Numbered from the stretch's first letter, positions 53,442-63,111 are shown. The stretch: 64,000 nucleotides of DNA from Echinicola marina (GCF_020463795.1 NZ_CP080025.1:5553501-5617500); one strand, 5' to 3'. The notes: generated by a model from the sequence alone, not told the origin. A program made the numbers and translations.

Positions 53442-54930
53442 ATTTGCTTGGTTCTAAATCTGGATTGTATAATAATTGATCGTTTTGAAAATCATACAAG
53501 GTCAACTGCCTCAATTCATAATAGGCTGCCCAGTACTCCTGTAACGACTGAATATAGCTTCTCTTATTTGAATCTTTCTCTTGCTGGGCGATATTGAGAT
53601 TGGTAATATCTACCTTTCCACTCAAATAACGCTGACGGGAAATTTCATATCTTTTAGCGGCCACTTCATCAGCCTTTTCACTAATAGTAATCCTATCTCT
53701 CAGCTGCTGAAAATTCTTCACTTGGGTAAATACTTGTTGCTCAAAATTGATAATATCCTGCTCAACTGTATAATTCACATATTTTTGATTGGCTTTAGCT
53801 TGCCCCATTCTAGCTTTGTTTCTTCCCCAATCGAGAATAGGCACACCTACAGATAAATTAACAATAGCTTGTTGATTAGGATTTTGATATACACCAGAAA
53901 AATTTCCAGCGGCATTATTATACCCGTAACTCGCATTTAAATTTAAATCAAATCGATCACCTTTAGCTTGGGCTACTTCTGCCTCTGCCTGCAACTTCCT
54001 AATATTAAAGTCCACAGCTTCAGAATTATTTTCAAAAGCCAAGTTTATTGCCTTTTCCACATCCACTTCAAAAGCTGGTATCTCATCAGGCAAAACCAAA
54101 TCAAAATCAACATTTTCATTAAGGCCAATATAAGACCTTAAGGACAATGCAGAAGATTCCAAATCCAGTTTAGCCGAAGCTAAGGATTGATCTGCCTCAA
54201 GCACTGACAGTTCAACCTGAAGCAATTGATCCTCAGTAGTTGTCCCAATATTATACCGTCCTCTTTCTATTTTATAAATAGCCTCAGTATTGGTTTTATT
54301 TTGCATCGCAATATCATAACTCACCTGAGCAATCAAATACCTGAAGAACAATTGAGTCGCTGTTCGACTGATCTGCTCCATTTCTTCAACATAGCTCTTC
54401 TTACTTTGCTCATATACCAAGGGTTGTATTTTTTTATCCCATTTCAACCTGTTATATGCAAATATTGGCTGACTAAGCCTAACGTTTACTGGAACACCAC
54501 TCCACCTGACACCTTCTTCATTATCCTGTGCATAATAATTATCAAATCTACTTGTCGAAGTATTAACTGAAATCATCCCCCCCGTCGCAGTAATACTCTG
54601 TTGCAAACCAACACCAAGATCTATTAAACTCTGCTCAACTTGCCTGTACTCATAAGTACCATCAGGTTGTTGTACTGGCGTTACAGACTGTTGATAATTA
54701 GGTAATGTCCCCTGCAATCTTAACTGAGGATTATAATTGGATTTATAAAAACGATAAGCCCAATATCGGTTTTCCTTTCTTGTTTCGGCACTTAATGCCG
54801 CTGGTGACCGTGACTTAGCCCTGGCGATAATGTCCTCCAAGGAATATTTAATTTTTTCCTGCCCCAAAACCGTATTCGAAATACATAAAACAGTAATGGC
54901 AAATAATAAAAGCGTTAATCGTTTATTCAT
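53440..54930 (-). CDS. TolC-family outer membrane efflux channel
   Basis: A 496-residue protein with a signal peptide (ending NTVLGQ) and the repeated helical hairpins of TolC-type channels (SLEDIIARAKSRSPAALSAETR; QLQVELSVLEADQSLASAKLDLESSALSLRSYIG; the second half beginning AINLAFENNSEAVDFNIRKLQAEAEVAQAKGDRF). It forms the outer membrane exit duct for an efflux or secretion system. It overlaps the MacB-type permease gene by eight bases, so the HlyD-permease-TolC run is one operon. Confidence 0.92.
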   Translation of the reverse strand: MNKRLTLLLFAITVLCISNTVLGQEKIKYSLEDIIARAKSRSPAALSAETRKENRYWAYRFYKSNYNPQLRLQGTLPNYQQSVTPVQQPDGTYEYRQVEQSLIDLGVGLQQSITATGGMISVNTSTSRFDNYYAQDNEEGVRWSGVPVNVRLSQPIFAYNRLKWDKKIQPLVYEQSKKSYVEEMEQISRTATQLFFRYLIAQVSYDIAMQNKTNTEAIYKIERGRYNIGTTTEDQLLQVELSVLEADQSLASAKLDLESSALSLRSYIGLNENVDFDLVLPDEIPAFEVDVEKAINLAFENNSEAVDFNIRKLQAEAEVAQAKGDRFDLNLNASYGYNNAAGNFSGVYQNPNQQAIVNLSVGVPILDWGRNKARMGQAKANQKYVNYTVEQDIINFEQQVFTQVKNFQQLRDRITISEKADEVAAKRYEISRQRYLSGKVDITNLNIAQQEKDSNKRSYIQSLQEYWAAYYELRQLTLYDFQNDQLLYNPDLEPSK

Positions 54931-56284
54931 GTCTTAAAGAAGTTATAGGGTCTTGATTCGCTGCCCTTTTGGCTGGTGCGATCCCAAAAATTAAACCTAC
55001 TGTAGCGGCCACACTAAAAGAAACCATGATGGATGAAATAGTTATAATGGTAGGGAAATCTCCAAATCTGGAGACCATACTGGCCAGGATAACGCCCAAT
55101 ATGACCCCAATAATCCCTCCTGAAACAGATATCATCATGGCCTCAAAAAGGAACTGATGGACTATATCCGTCTTTTTTGCCCCCAAGGATAACCTCAGCC
55201 CGATCTCCTTGATCCTCTCCATCACAGAGGCCAGCATAATATTCATAATGCCTATCCCTCCTACTAAAAGTGAAATCCCTGCAATCGCTCCCAGCACTAT
55301 ATTGAAGATGTTTTGTGTCCTTTGCTGCTGTTTCAGCAATAGCTCTGGAATGGTTATTTCAAAATCTATCACATTATAGTGCTTCCTTTCTAAAAGACGG
55401 GAAAGCACTTCTGCGGTAGGCTGAAGCATATGACTCTCCTTTACCTGCACCACCAACTTATCTATCTGATGAGGATTGGTTTGTGATGCACTTCCCCCTG
55501 AAGCCCCAACAATAGTACGTATTCTTCTCCCCCTTGCTCCTGAAACCAGGCTCCCTGAGGTGATCATATCACGGTTTTTATAACGCACCAACATGGTCTG
55601 AACAGGAATGTAAACATCCATATTATAATCCCTGATCCCCAATTTGGCAATACTCTTATCTGAAACAATTCTTTCCTCAAGTATCCCTATCACTCGCAAC
55701 CATTTGTTACCACATTTGATCATTTTACCAATAGGGTTTTCGGTACTGAAAAACTTAGTTTGTACCCCTCTACCGATAATACAGACAGGATCTCCCTTTA
55801 TCAAATTATTTTCGGTAAACATAGAACCTTCACGAAGATTGAAGTTGGTCACATCAAAATACTCAGGCGTCACACCTACCAATTTCGCAGATCTACGCAA
55901 CCCACTTTTGACAATATAGGTATCCAATATAATTTCAGGACTGAGCTTTTGGATCCCAGGTATCACTTCCCTGATCGCCTCGACATCCAGCATTCTAAGA
56001 CCTGGAGAAAACTTATTCTTTTCCTCTCCGGGACCGGAACCACTTGCTTCATCCAATTCTTCTTCTACCTGCTCCACTATAGGTTCAATGATGATATTAT
56101 TCACTCCCACCAGTTTGATCTGCTCTAAAATCTCCTGCTGGGCACCATTACCGATGGCCATCATGGCAATCACAGCCGCTACACCAAATATTATCCCCAA
56201 TGCCGTCAATAAAGAGCGCAGCCTATTGGCCATCACCGCTTCAAAGGCGCTGTAAAAATTGGAGAGAAGTCTCGCATTAATCAT
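54923..56284 (-). CDS. MacB-type ABC transporter permease
   Basis: A 453-residue inner membrane permease: one N-terminal helix (SLLTALGIIFGVAAVIAMMAIG), a large periplasmic MacB_PCD domain, then three C-terminal helices with the FtsX signature (GIGIMNIMLASVMERIKEIGLRLSLGAKKTDI). Such permeases use a separate ATP-binding subunit to drive efflux or lipoprotein transfer through HlyD and TolC partners. No ATPase gene lies in this operon or nearby, so the ATPase must be encoded elsewhere. The gene is flanked by the HlyD and TolC genes. Confidence 0.9.
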   Translation of the reverse strand: MINARLLSNFYSAFEAVMANRLRSLLTALGIIFGVAAVIAMMAIGNGAQQEILEQIKLVGVNNIIIEPIVEQVEEELDEASGSGPGEEKNKFSPGLRMLDVEAIREVIPGIQKLSPEIILDTYIVKSGLRRSAKLVGVTPEYFDVTNFNLREGSMFTENNLIKGDPVCIIGRGVQTKFFSTENPIGKMIKCGNKWLRVIGILEERIVSDKSIAKLGIRDYNMDVYIPVQTMLVRYKNRDMITSGSLVSGARGRRIRTIVGASGGSASQTNPHQIDKLVVQVKESHMLQPTAEVLSRLLERKHYNVIDFEITIPELLLKQQQRTQNIFNIVLGAIAGISLLVGGIGIMNIMLASVMERIKEIGLRLSLGAKKTDIVHQFLFEAMMISVSGGIIGVILGVILASMVSRFGDFPTIITISSIMVSFSVAATVGLIFGIAPAKRAANQDPITSLRHE

Positions 56285-56296
56285 ATATCAAAAAAA

Positions 56297-57667
56297 TTAA
56301 TTTCCTGGTCTCTGAGGTCTTCCACTGGCAGGTCCACCACCTCCAGGTCTTCTTCTTTCTTCTTTAGCTTCAATAGATGGCTCAACAGCTTCGTCATCCT
56401 TAGGATTTCTTTTCCCATCCAAAGCGGCCAATAATTTGACAGGTTGGCCTCCATCTGCCCAAGAAGGAATAGAAAGATAGACCTTATCTCCCTCTTCTAA
56501 GCCCATTTCTATTACCACCTCATCATAATTGGAAGTCCCTAACTTCACCTCTTGCTTAGCTCCGTTATTTAGATAGACATAATTTATACTATCATTTTGT
56601 ACATGCACGGCTTCTAATGGCACAAAAAGCGCCTCACCTAAATCCTGGGCAATAATCGCATTACTGGTAGTCATAGCTGGACGCATCACCGGATCACTTT
56701 CATTCACAAGAATGGTCACCTCAAAAACTTTGGCATCAGAATTAGGTCTTTGCTGTCCTACATTGGCCACCCTCGTCACTTTCCCAGTGAATTTTTTCTC
56801 AGGGAAAGCATCCAAACCAATCTCTACTTCTTGACCAATCTTCACTTTTCTGATCTCTACCTCATTCACATAGGTAATACTTTGCATTTCTGTCAAATCT
56901 GGTAAAGTGGCCACTACAGGATTCCAGGCACTAATCTGTGAACCTTCGGAGATTTTGGTGCCATCCCAGTTGGATTGGTAAATCACCATTCCATCTTGAG
57001 GAGCTTTGATAGTAAAATCCTCCAACAATGATTTCATTTGTTCAAATTCTCGTTCTTCCTTTCTTAACCTAGCCGTACGCTGTACCATCTGAGCAACTGC
57101 TTGCTCATACTTGATTTTATAGTTTTCTTTCGCTTGGTCCAGATCCCTTTTGGCCTTTTCCAAATCATATTCATTTTGCTTGATCGTAGCCGGCGGTTCA
57201 TATTGAGACTGCTCTAGCACCAGCTTCTTTTGTTCTACAGTATAATCCAAATTCAGAATCTTATCCCGTTCTTGTCTCAAAGTCAGCGCAGTATCCAACT
57301 TTGTTTTTTCATACTCTGCAATCTCGGAATCGAGGTTATTTTGGCCATCACTGATCTTTCCAAATAATTCAGACTTATCCAATGAGGCTATAAAATCTCC
57401 TTTATTCACCACAGTCCCCTCATCTACCATTTTTTCTATGGTCAATTGGTTAACCCTAAAATCCCTAGCCCTGACCGGACCAAGGATTTGCACTGAGCGA
57501 AGTGCTTTCAATTCTCCAGTGGTGGTTATCTCCACTGTAAAGTCTCCTTTCCTTACTGGAACAATCAAGTCCGCAGCCCCACCGGACGCAGTAGGAGAAA
57601 AAATAAAGTACAACAGCACTATGACCGCCACACTCCCTAAACCGACAAATATTAAATTCTTTTTCAT
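56297..57667 (-). CDS. HlyD/MacA-like periplasmic adaptor protein
   Basis: A 456-residue protein with one N-terminal membrane helix (about 5-24). It has a biotinyl-lipoyl-like half (GELKALRSVQILGP), a long coiled-coil hairpin (about 110-220: IAEYEKTKLDTALTLRQERDKI; NEYDLEKAKRDLDQAKENYKI) and the second half (FTIKAPQDGMVIYQS), then a beta-barrel domain. The C-terminus is a Gly/Pro/Arg-rich tail (GGGGPASGRPQRPGN), common in Bacteroidota adaptors. It links the permease to TolC. It is the first gene of its operon, with a -7-like TAATTTTG (57709-57716) upstream. Confidence 0.9.
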   Translation of the reverse strand: MKKNLIFVGLGSVAVIVLLYFIFSPTASGGAADLIVPVRKGDFTVEITTTGELKALRSVQILGPVRARDFRVNQLTIEKMVDEGTVVNKGDFIASLDKSELFGKISDGQNNLDSEIAEYEKTKLDTALTLRQERDKILNLDYTVEQKKLVLEQSQYEPPATIKQNEYDLEKAKRDLDQAKENYKIKYEQAVAQMVQRTARLRKEEREFEQMKSLLEDFTIKAPQDGMVIYQSNWDGTKISEGSQISAWNPVVATLPDLTEMQSITYVNEVEIRKVKIGQEVEIGLDAFPEKKFTGKVTRVANVGQQRPNSDAKVFEVTILVNESDPVMRPAMTTSNAIIAQDLGEALFVPLEAVHVQNDSINYVYLNNGAKQEVKLGTSNYDEVVIEMGLEEGDKVYLSIPSWADGGQPVKLLAALDGKRNPKDDEAVEPSIEAKEERRRPGGGGPASGRPQRPGN

Positions 57668-57862
57668 GATTGAATTTTATTAAGCATAATCACCATTAGC
57701 TATAACAACAAAATTAAATTTTTTATCACTAAGAAAAGACCCAACTACACCCAAATATAGCCATTGAAATAAAACCTCAAACTAAATTCTTAATTAAAAA
57801 TTGTTAAAAGAGAAAAAATTGTTTTACTAAATTGCAGCCTTGAAAAATTATTCCCCTCTAAA

Positions 57863-58630
57863 ATGAAACAAATAATCAGTTTTGTCATCCGATATATCCC
57901 AAGAAGTTTTTTACAATTAATCAGTCATTTTATCCTAAGGATCATGGCTGTTTTTTATAAGGGAAACAAGGTCAACTGTACAGTATGTGACCATTCCTTC
58001 CGAAAATTCTTACCATATGGAAGAAAAGCCAGAGAAAATGCCCTATGCCCTAACTGCCTTGCCCTGGAACGCCACAGACTCATGTGGCTCTTCCTTCAGC
58101 AAAAAACCAATTTCTTTTCAGCCCCTTTGAAAGTGCTTCATGTGGCACCGGAACTGTGCTTTATTGACCGCTTTGAAAAATTGACTAACCTAGACTATAT
58201 CACAGGAGATATAGAATCCCCATTGGCAAAAGTAAAAATGGACATCCACGACATCCCTTTTGAAGACAATAGTTTTGACGTGGTCTTTTGTAATCATGTA
58301 ATGGAACATGTGGATGATGACATTCTTGCTTGTAAGGAAATCAACAGGGTACTAAAACCTGATGGATGGGGAATCATCCAGTCCCCTGTGTATGATATTC
58401 CTATGACCCTGGAAGACAAGTCCATCTCCTCCCCTGCGGAAAGAGAAAAGCTATTTGGCCAAAGAGACCATGTAAGAAAATATGGAAATGACTATGCTAA
58501 AAGACTAAGTAAATCAGGGCTCGTAGTAGAAGAAAATAATTTTGTTAAGGAACTATCAAATGAGTTTGTTTCCAAACATGCCTTGCCTCCAAAAGAAATC
58601 ATTTATTACTGTAAAAAGGGACTAAATTAA
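57863..58630 (+). CDS. SAM-dependent methyltransferase with N-terminal zinc ribbon
   Basis: A 255-residue protein. Near the N-terminus lie two CxxC pairs (C39-x2-C42 and C62-P-N-C65), a likely zinc ribbon, followed by a class I methyltransferase core with motif I at KVLHVAPELCF, DYITGDIESPLA and the diagnostic IPFEDNSFDVVFCNHVMEHVDDD block, and VLKPDGWGIIQSPVY. The substrate is unknown; similar proteins lie in surface glycan loci. It converges on the first glycosyltransferase gene, overlapping it by four bases at the 3' ends. The start codon is preceded by no strong SD. Confidence 0.85.
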   Translation: MKQIISFVIRYIPRSFLQLISHFILRIMAVFYKGNKVNCTVCDHSFRKFLPYGRKARENALCPNCLALERHRLMWLFLQQKTNFFSAPLKVLHVAPELCFIDRFEKLTNLDYITGDIESPLAKVKMDIHDIPFEDNSFDVVFCNHVMEHVDDDILACKEINRVLKPDGWGIIQSPVYDIPMTLEDKSISSPAEREKLFGQRDHVRKYGNDYAKRLSKSGLVVEENNFVKELSNEFVSKHALPPKEIIYYCKKGLN

Positions 58631-59592
58631 TCTTTGAATCTATTATCCAATAGTGCCTTGATCATTCCTGCTCCATAGGAGAATAACTGGCCATATGCAC
58701 ATAAAACTGCTAATAGACCAACCCCGAGAGATTGATTACTTATGCTAGCGTCCAAAAAGACACCTAAAGTCCACAAACCATAGAAAAAGACACCTACAAT
58801 AAAAAGACTCGGAATAATAAAAAAAGAAAGGAGTGTTAAAACAGCTCCCAATAAAAAGCCTGAGGGCATTAAATGAACCGCCTTTATCGCTCCTGGATGA
58901 TATCGGTTGACATTAACCCTGTTCATCCCAAACGAAAAACTCTGCTTAAGGAAAGATCCAAAATCACTTCTCCTTTTATGATAAACATAAGCTTCCTCTA
59001 CCAATTGCAGGTTAAATCCAGCATTTTTTATTCTTATACTGAGCTCAATATCCTCTCCTTGATTAGGGTCCACAAATCCTCCTAGACGCTCATACACTTT
59101 TCTTGAAAACCCCATATTATAACCTCGCGCTTGATATTTCTTAGGATCTGCCACCTTCCCTCTGATTCCTCCAGTAGTCCAAATAGAAGTCATACTAAAG
59201 TTAATAGCCTTTTGAAAATCAGAAAAATCTTCCATCGCATTATCTGGACCACCATGTGCATCCAATCCTTTCTCATTTATCACTTCACGAAGCAGCTTAA
59301 AATAATCATTAGGAATGACGCAGTCAGAATCAAAAAACACCCAATACTCCCCTTGAGCCTTTAGCATACCAAAATTCCTGGCAAATCCCTGCCCTGTATT
59401 CTCTTGGAAATAATAGTGAATATCCAACTGTTGTTCAAAATCGGCTACGACTTGATCACTCCTAATTTTGGAACCGTCTTCTACGATGAGTACTTCAAAA
59501 TCACCATCGGACTGTTGACAAAGACTCGATAAAAGCTCTCTTAATTCCCCTGGACGATTAAAAACTGGAATGATAACTGAAAAGTACATCAA
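58627..59592 (-). CDS. GT2 family glycosyltransferase with C-terminal membrane segments
   Basis: A 321-residue enzyme with a GT-A fold: VIIPVFNRPGELRELLSSL at the N-terminus, the DxD-type FFDSDCVIP near 89-97, and the GEDIELSIRIKNAG acceptor motif near 178. Two or three hydrophobic segments near the C-terminus (about 240-315) suggest membrane association. It transfers a sugar to a lipid-linked or surface glycan; the sugar is unknown. It overlaps the following GT2 gene by four bases (ATGA at 59589-59592), so the two are translationally coupled. Confidence 0.9.
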   Translation of the reverse strand: MMYFSVIIPVFNRPGELRELLSSLCQQSDGDFEVLIVEDGSKIRSDQVVADFEQQLDIHYYFQENTGQGFARNFGMLKAQGEYWVFFDSDCVIPNDYFKLLREVINEKGLDAHGGPDNAMEDFSDFQKAINFSMTSIWTTGGIRGKVADPKKYQARGYNMGFSRKVYERLGGFVDPNQGEDIELSIRIKNAGFNLQLVEEAYVYHKRRSDFGSFLKQSFSFGMNRVNVNRYHPGAIKAVHLMPSGFLLGAVLTLLSFFIIPSLFIVGVFFYGLWTLGVFLDASISNQSLGVGLLAVLCAYGQLFSYGAGMIKALLDNRFKD

Positions 59593-60551
59593 TTTTCCAA
59601 GTTTATCTCTTGATCAATATTGTAATCATTTCTTTTAGTAGTATTGGAAATCAGCATCTCAGCTAAAAATCCCGTCAAGAAAAGTTGCACCCCAACAATC
59701 AAAGCTACCAAAGCCAAATAAAACAATGGTTGGTCGGTAATTTCGCGCACAAAAAGCCCATTCCTAAGTCCATAAAATTTCTCGAAAGCCAACCAGACGG
59801 TAATCAAAAAACCAGTCAAAAAGGACAAAGTACCTAATGTGCCAAAAAAATGCATAGGTTTCTTTTTATACCTATTGACAAAAGAAACTGATATTAAGTC
59901 CAAAAAGCCATGAACGAATCGCTCAAGCCCAAACTTAGTTTCACCATATTTTCTTGCCCTGTGATCCACTACCTTTTCACCAATCTTAGTAAAACCATTC
60001 CACTTGGCTATCAATGGAATATAGCGGTGCATCTCTCCATAAATATAAATCTGTTTGACCACCTTATTTTTATAAGCTTTCAAGCCACAATTGAAATCAT
60101 GTAAATTAATACCTGATATCACCCTGGTCACCCCATTAAAAAACCGGGAAGGCACCGTTTTACTGATTGGATCATGACGCGTTTTCTTCCATCCAGAAAC
60201 AATATCATATCCTTCTTCCTTAATCATCTTATACAGGCCAGGAACTTCCTCAGGACTATCTTGTAAGTCGGCATCCATGGTAATGACTACCTCACCCTTA
60301 GCCTTCCCAAACCCAATATCAAGTGCTGCAGATTTTCCATAGTTTCTACTAAAGCATATCCCTTTCACATGTCCATTTTCTCGGGCCAGGGAAGAAATCA
60401 CCTCCCAAGAATCATCTGTACTGCCATCATTGACGAAAATAACCTCATAATTCAGATTATGCCGAACCATTACCTTATTAATCCAATGGGACAACTCAGG
60501 TAATGATTCTTCTTCATTAAAAACTGGAATTACTATGGAAACTTGAATCAT
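59589..60551 (-). CDS. GT2 family glycosyltransferase, DPM1/GtrB-like
   Basis: A 320-residue enzyme: SIVIPVFNEEESLPEL, then FVNDGSTDDSWE, the TMDADLQDSPEEVP DxD motif near 95 and the HDFNCGLKAYKN block near 155. Two C-terminal membrane helices (about 233-255 and 268-290) match the polyprenyl-phosphate sugar synthase type that loads a sugar onto undecaprenyl phosphate. It follows the first DUF4199 gene by one base and overlaps the next GT2 by four, within a run of five co-directional genes. Confidence 0.92.
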   Translation of the reverse strand: MIQVSIVIPVFNEEESLPELSHWINKVMVRHNLNYEVIFVNDGSTDDSWEVISSLARENGHVKGICFSRNYGKSAALDIGFGKAKGEVVITMDADLQDSPEEVPGLYKMIKEEGYDIVSGWKKTRHDPISKTVPSRFFNGVTRVISGINLHDFNCGLKAYKNKVVKQIYIYGEMHRYIPLIAKWNGFTKIGEKVVDHRARKYGETKFGLERFVHGFLDLISVSFVNRYKKKPMHFFGTLGTLSFLTGFLITVWLAFEKFYGLRNGLFVREITDQPLFYLALVALIVGVQLFLTGFLAEMLISNTTKRNDYNIDQEINLEN

Positions 60552-61079
60552 TTATACGATTTGACTATTTGTTCTTTTATTAATGGCCACAGCTATCAAA
60601 CCAATGATCAGTGCTCCAATTAATGCATTAATCAAGGATGATCCTGCAAAAAATTCAGCTGATTGAAAAAATTTCATAAATGCCGGAACATTGTCAGGAT
60701 CATAGGTAGCCCCCATTTTCTCTTGAGCTTCAATTTGCGCTTCAACTATCCTTTGTACATATTCAGTATCCACGACTTTGAGATAGATATAAAACATAAG
60801 TCCTCTTAAAGCACCTCCTATTAGGCCAACTAGAAATACAATCTTAAAGCCTTGACCAAAACTCAGTACCCCACTATTTGCCTCTCTATATTCTTTCGTA
60901 CTGAAATAATAAACCCCAAAAGCGATCAATATTGACAAAAAGCCAGAGGCTGCCTGTGCTCCAAAACCTTGAGAAGAAAAATCGAACATCGCTGAAATCA
61001 GTATTATTATAGTACCAATAATACCATAAATAAGTCCCCATTTTTTTGAAGCCTCTCCTATTGTCATTTGATCATCCAT
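60552..61079 (-). CDS. DUF4199 family membrane protein
   Basis: A 175-residue protein with four predicted membrane segments (about 13-31, 38-58, 75-97, 142-164) and a soluble loop containing the YVQRIVEAQIEAQEKMGATYDPD helix, matching the DUF4199 family of Bacteroidota. Function is unknown. It lies between a GT2 gene and a second DUF4199 gene, five bases apart; the arrangement of two DUF4199 genes next to two GT2 genes recurs in Cytophagales to my knowledge. Confidence 0.85.
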   Translation of the reverse strand: MDDQMTIGEASKKWGLIYGIIGTIIILISAMFDFSSQGFGAQAASGFLSILIAFGVYYFSTKEYREANSGVLSFGQGFKIVFLVGLIGGALRGLMFYIYLKVVDTEYVQRIVEAQIEAQEKMGATYDPDNVPAFMKFFQSAEFFAGSSLINALIGALIIGLIAVAINKRTNSQIV

Positions 61080-61084
61080 AATAT

Positions 61085-61609
61085 TTAAGATTTAGTTCTT
61101 TTTAAAATTATGGAAATAATAATTGTAAAAAATAATTCCAACATGAAAATTTTCAAAAATACATCCAATGCAATATCCGATATACTCATGCTTAAATTTT
61201 TGGCCATGGTTTCCTCAAACGCCTCCTTATTCACATTCTCAGTGATATAATCCTTCTGTCCCTCAAGCCAGGCAATCTTCTCAGCCCTGTGACTTAAAAA
61301 TATTTCTTCGTCAAAATTCAGGAACAAGGCGATTCCTAATGCCGTTACCAAAGCCAATAAAGTATATATAACAAAACCAACCGTCATACCTTGGGCAAAA
61401 ATCAGTTCTCCATCACTATAATGATCCCTGAAATTCTTCATACCTATAAAGACAAACACTGGAGTGATCATACAAGCAAAAAATAATGTAAAATCTATAG
61501 GTTCCAAGTCTAAGGCTTTTAGCACCCAAAACGCAAGCAATGAAAGTGCACCTCCTACTATCCCAAAAAGGTAACTGTTCTTAATGTATTTAGTCATCCA
61601 AACGTACAA
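61085..61609 (-). CDS. DUF4199 family membrane protein (second copy)
   Basis: A 174-residue paralogue of the neighbouring DUF4199 protein, with four membrane segments and a polar loop (EKIAWLEGQKDYITENVNKEAFEETMA). The gene starts 20 bases inside the end of the upstream dihydroorotase-like gene, so translation is probably coupled. Function unknown. Tandem copies could form a heterodimer. Confidence 0.82.
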   Translation of the reverse strand: MYVWMTKYIKNSYLFGIVGGALSLLAFWVLKALDLEPIDFTLFFACMITPVFVFIGMKNFRDHYSDGELIFAQGMTVGFVIYTLLALVTALGIALFLNFDEEIFLSHRAEKIAWLEGQKDYITENVNKEAFEETMAKNLSMSISDIALDVFLKIFMLELFFTIIISIILKRTKS

Positions 61610-62834
61610 ATTTACCCTTATTGATAACAGCTTTAACGCGTCCTGTTAATCTTTGGTTAAAGAACGGAGAGTTCTCTGAAAGTGATTTATTTGATTTTTT
61701 ATCAAATGACCATTCCTCATTTGGATCAAATAAAGTCACAGCACTTAACCTTTTAGATTCATCTTTAATTACCTTGGCAGGCCCCGAAGTAATCTTTTGT
61801 ATCAACAATGGCCATCCCAGCACCTTTTCAAGTTTAACCAGTGCAGGTAAGAAAGTCTGTAGACCACTCATTCCAAAAGCAGCTAGATCAAACTCCATAT
61901 GTTTCGAATCAAAATCTTTTGGTTGGTGATTAGAGACAATCGCATCAATGGTTCCATCTTTTAATCCTTCAATTATTGCTTCCCTATCATTTGCTCCCCT
62001 AAAAGGAGGGATTACTTTCAAATTACTATCATAATTGATCAAATCTTCATCTGAAAACAACAATTGATAAATAGAAACATCAGCACTAATATTTAATCCA
62101 TCTGCTTTAGCCTTTCTAATAGCATCCACACCTTTTGCTGTGCTCACAGTTTGAATATGCAAATTGCCTCCTGTATATCTCAAGATCTCAATATTCTTTT
62201 GAATAGCAACTTCTTCTGACAAATTTGGAATCCCCTTCATCCCTAAGGCTGTTGAAGTATAACCTTCATGCATTTGCCCAAAAATAGACAACAAAGGATC
62301 ATAGGATTGATCAAATAAAATTCCATCAAATTTTTGTAAATACTGAAGCACCTTCATCATCCTATCGGAATTAGAAACTGGCACCACTCCGTCTCCAAAA
62401 ATATTAACTCCATGATGGTTAATATCCAAGATTTCAGTGAGGTCATCGCCCTTTGTATCCTTGGTTACAGCCCCTTGAATATGAATATTAGTCAAAAAGT
62501 CCTTAACCTTATTCTTAACAAATTCCACCTCATTTTTTGATTGGATGGTAGGTTCTGTATTGGGCATTATAACAGCTTGGGTAAAACCTGAATATTTAAG
62601 CGATTCGCCAAGACTTTCGAAAGTTTCTTGATATTCAAATCCAGGCTCTCCAACCCCACATCTTAAATCAATCCAACCTTCAGAAGCTAACCAATTGGAA
62701 ACATCCACTACCTCATCAAATTTTTCATCTTCACCCTCTAAAGGTCTTAATATACCACCATCAAAAACATAATCTTGAGGTGCCAAAATTGAATCTCCCT
62801 GAATTAATTTTAAAGATTTGAATAGAATTGCCAT
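61590..62834 (-). CDS. Dihydroorotase-like protein lacking the metal-binding residues
   Basis: A 414-residue member of the class I dihydroorotase family by overall alignment (GWIDLRCGVGEPGFEYQETFESLGESL; AVIMPNTEPTIQSKNEVEF; IVSNHQPKDFDSK; FDLAAFGMSGLQTFLPAL). The usual active-site sequence IDLHVHLREPG is altered to IDLRCGVGEPG: both metal-binding His (positions 58 and 60 here) and the substrate Arg are replaced. The DHAPH motif reads NHQPK. Catalysis by the standard mechanism is unlikely. Such inactive homologues (PyrX or PyrC-prime) can support aspartate transcarbamoylase in other bacteria; that role is inference. It leads the DUF4199-DUF4199-GT2-GT2 run. Confidence 0.85.
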   Translation of the reverse strand: MAILFKSLKLIQGDSILAPQDYVFDGGILRPLEGEDEKFDEVVDVSNWLASEGWIDLRCGVGEPGFEYQETFESLGESLKYSGFTQAVIMPNTEPTIQSKNEVEFVKNKVKDFLTNIHIQGAVTKDTKGDDLTEILDINHHGVNIFGDGVVPVSNSDRMMKVLQYLQKFDGILFDQSYDPLLSIFGQMHEGYTSTALGMKGIPNLSEEVAIQKNIEILRYTGGNLHIQTVSTAKGVDAIRKAKADGLNISADVSIYQLLFSDEDLINYDSNLKVIPPFRGANDREAIIEGLKDGTIDAIVSNHQPKDFDSKHMEFDLAAFGMSGLQTFLPALVKLEKVLGWPLLIQKITSGPAKVIKDESKRLSAVTLFDPNEEWSFDKKSNKSLSENSPFFNQRLTGRVKAVINKGKFVRLDD

Positions 62835-62961
62835 GCTGTTTTTATTTGTGCAAATCTGCCATTTTTTTTGCTAAAAATAAACCACAATCTAAAAAGTTTA
62901 TCCATTTACACCTTTAGGAGGCCATAGATAAAAAGAGAACCTAGGACAAGGGCATAAAAAA

Positions 62962-62993
62962 AGGCCCCTTTGACATTTCTGTAAAAGGGGCCT
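62962..62993 (-). terminator. Intrinsic terminator of the rRNA operon
   Basis: The perfect 10-base-pair stem AGGCCCCTTT / AAAGGGGCCT is followed on the minus strand by a run of seven T. It lies about 10 bases after the 5S gene. Confidence 0.9.
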
Positions 62994-63001
62994 GATAGGT
63001 G

Positions 63002-63111
63002 AGGGCGGCGACCTACTCTCCCGGGTGTAACCCCAGTACCATCGGCGCGACAGGGCTTAACTTCTCTGTTCGGGATGGGAAGAGGTGGATCCCCTGCGCC
63101 GTACCGCCCAA
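63002..63111 (-). rRNA. rrf: 5S ribosomal RNA
   Basis: Read on the minus strand, the segment begins GGGCGGTACGGCGCAGGG and contains ACCTCTTCCCATCCCGAAC, the conserved 5S core, then CCGATGGTACTG and the closing GGTCGCCGCCC. The terminal stem closes between the ends, giving about 110 bases. It follows the 23S gene after about 80 bases. Ends are approximate. Confidence 0.93.
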
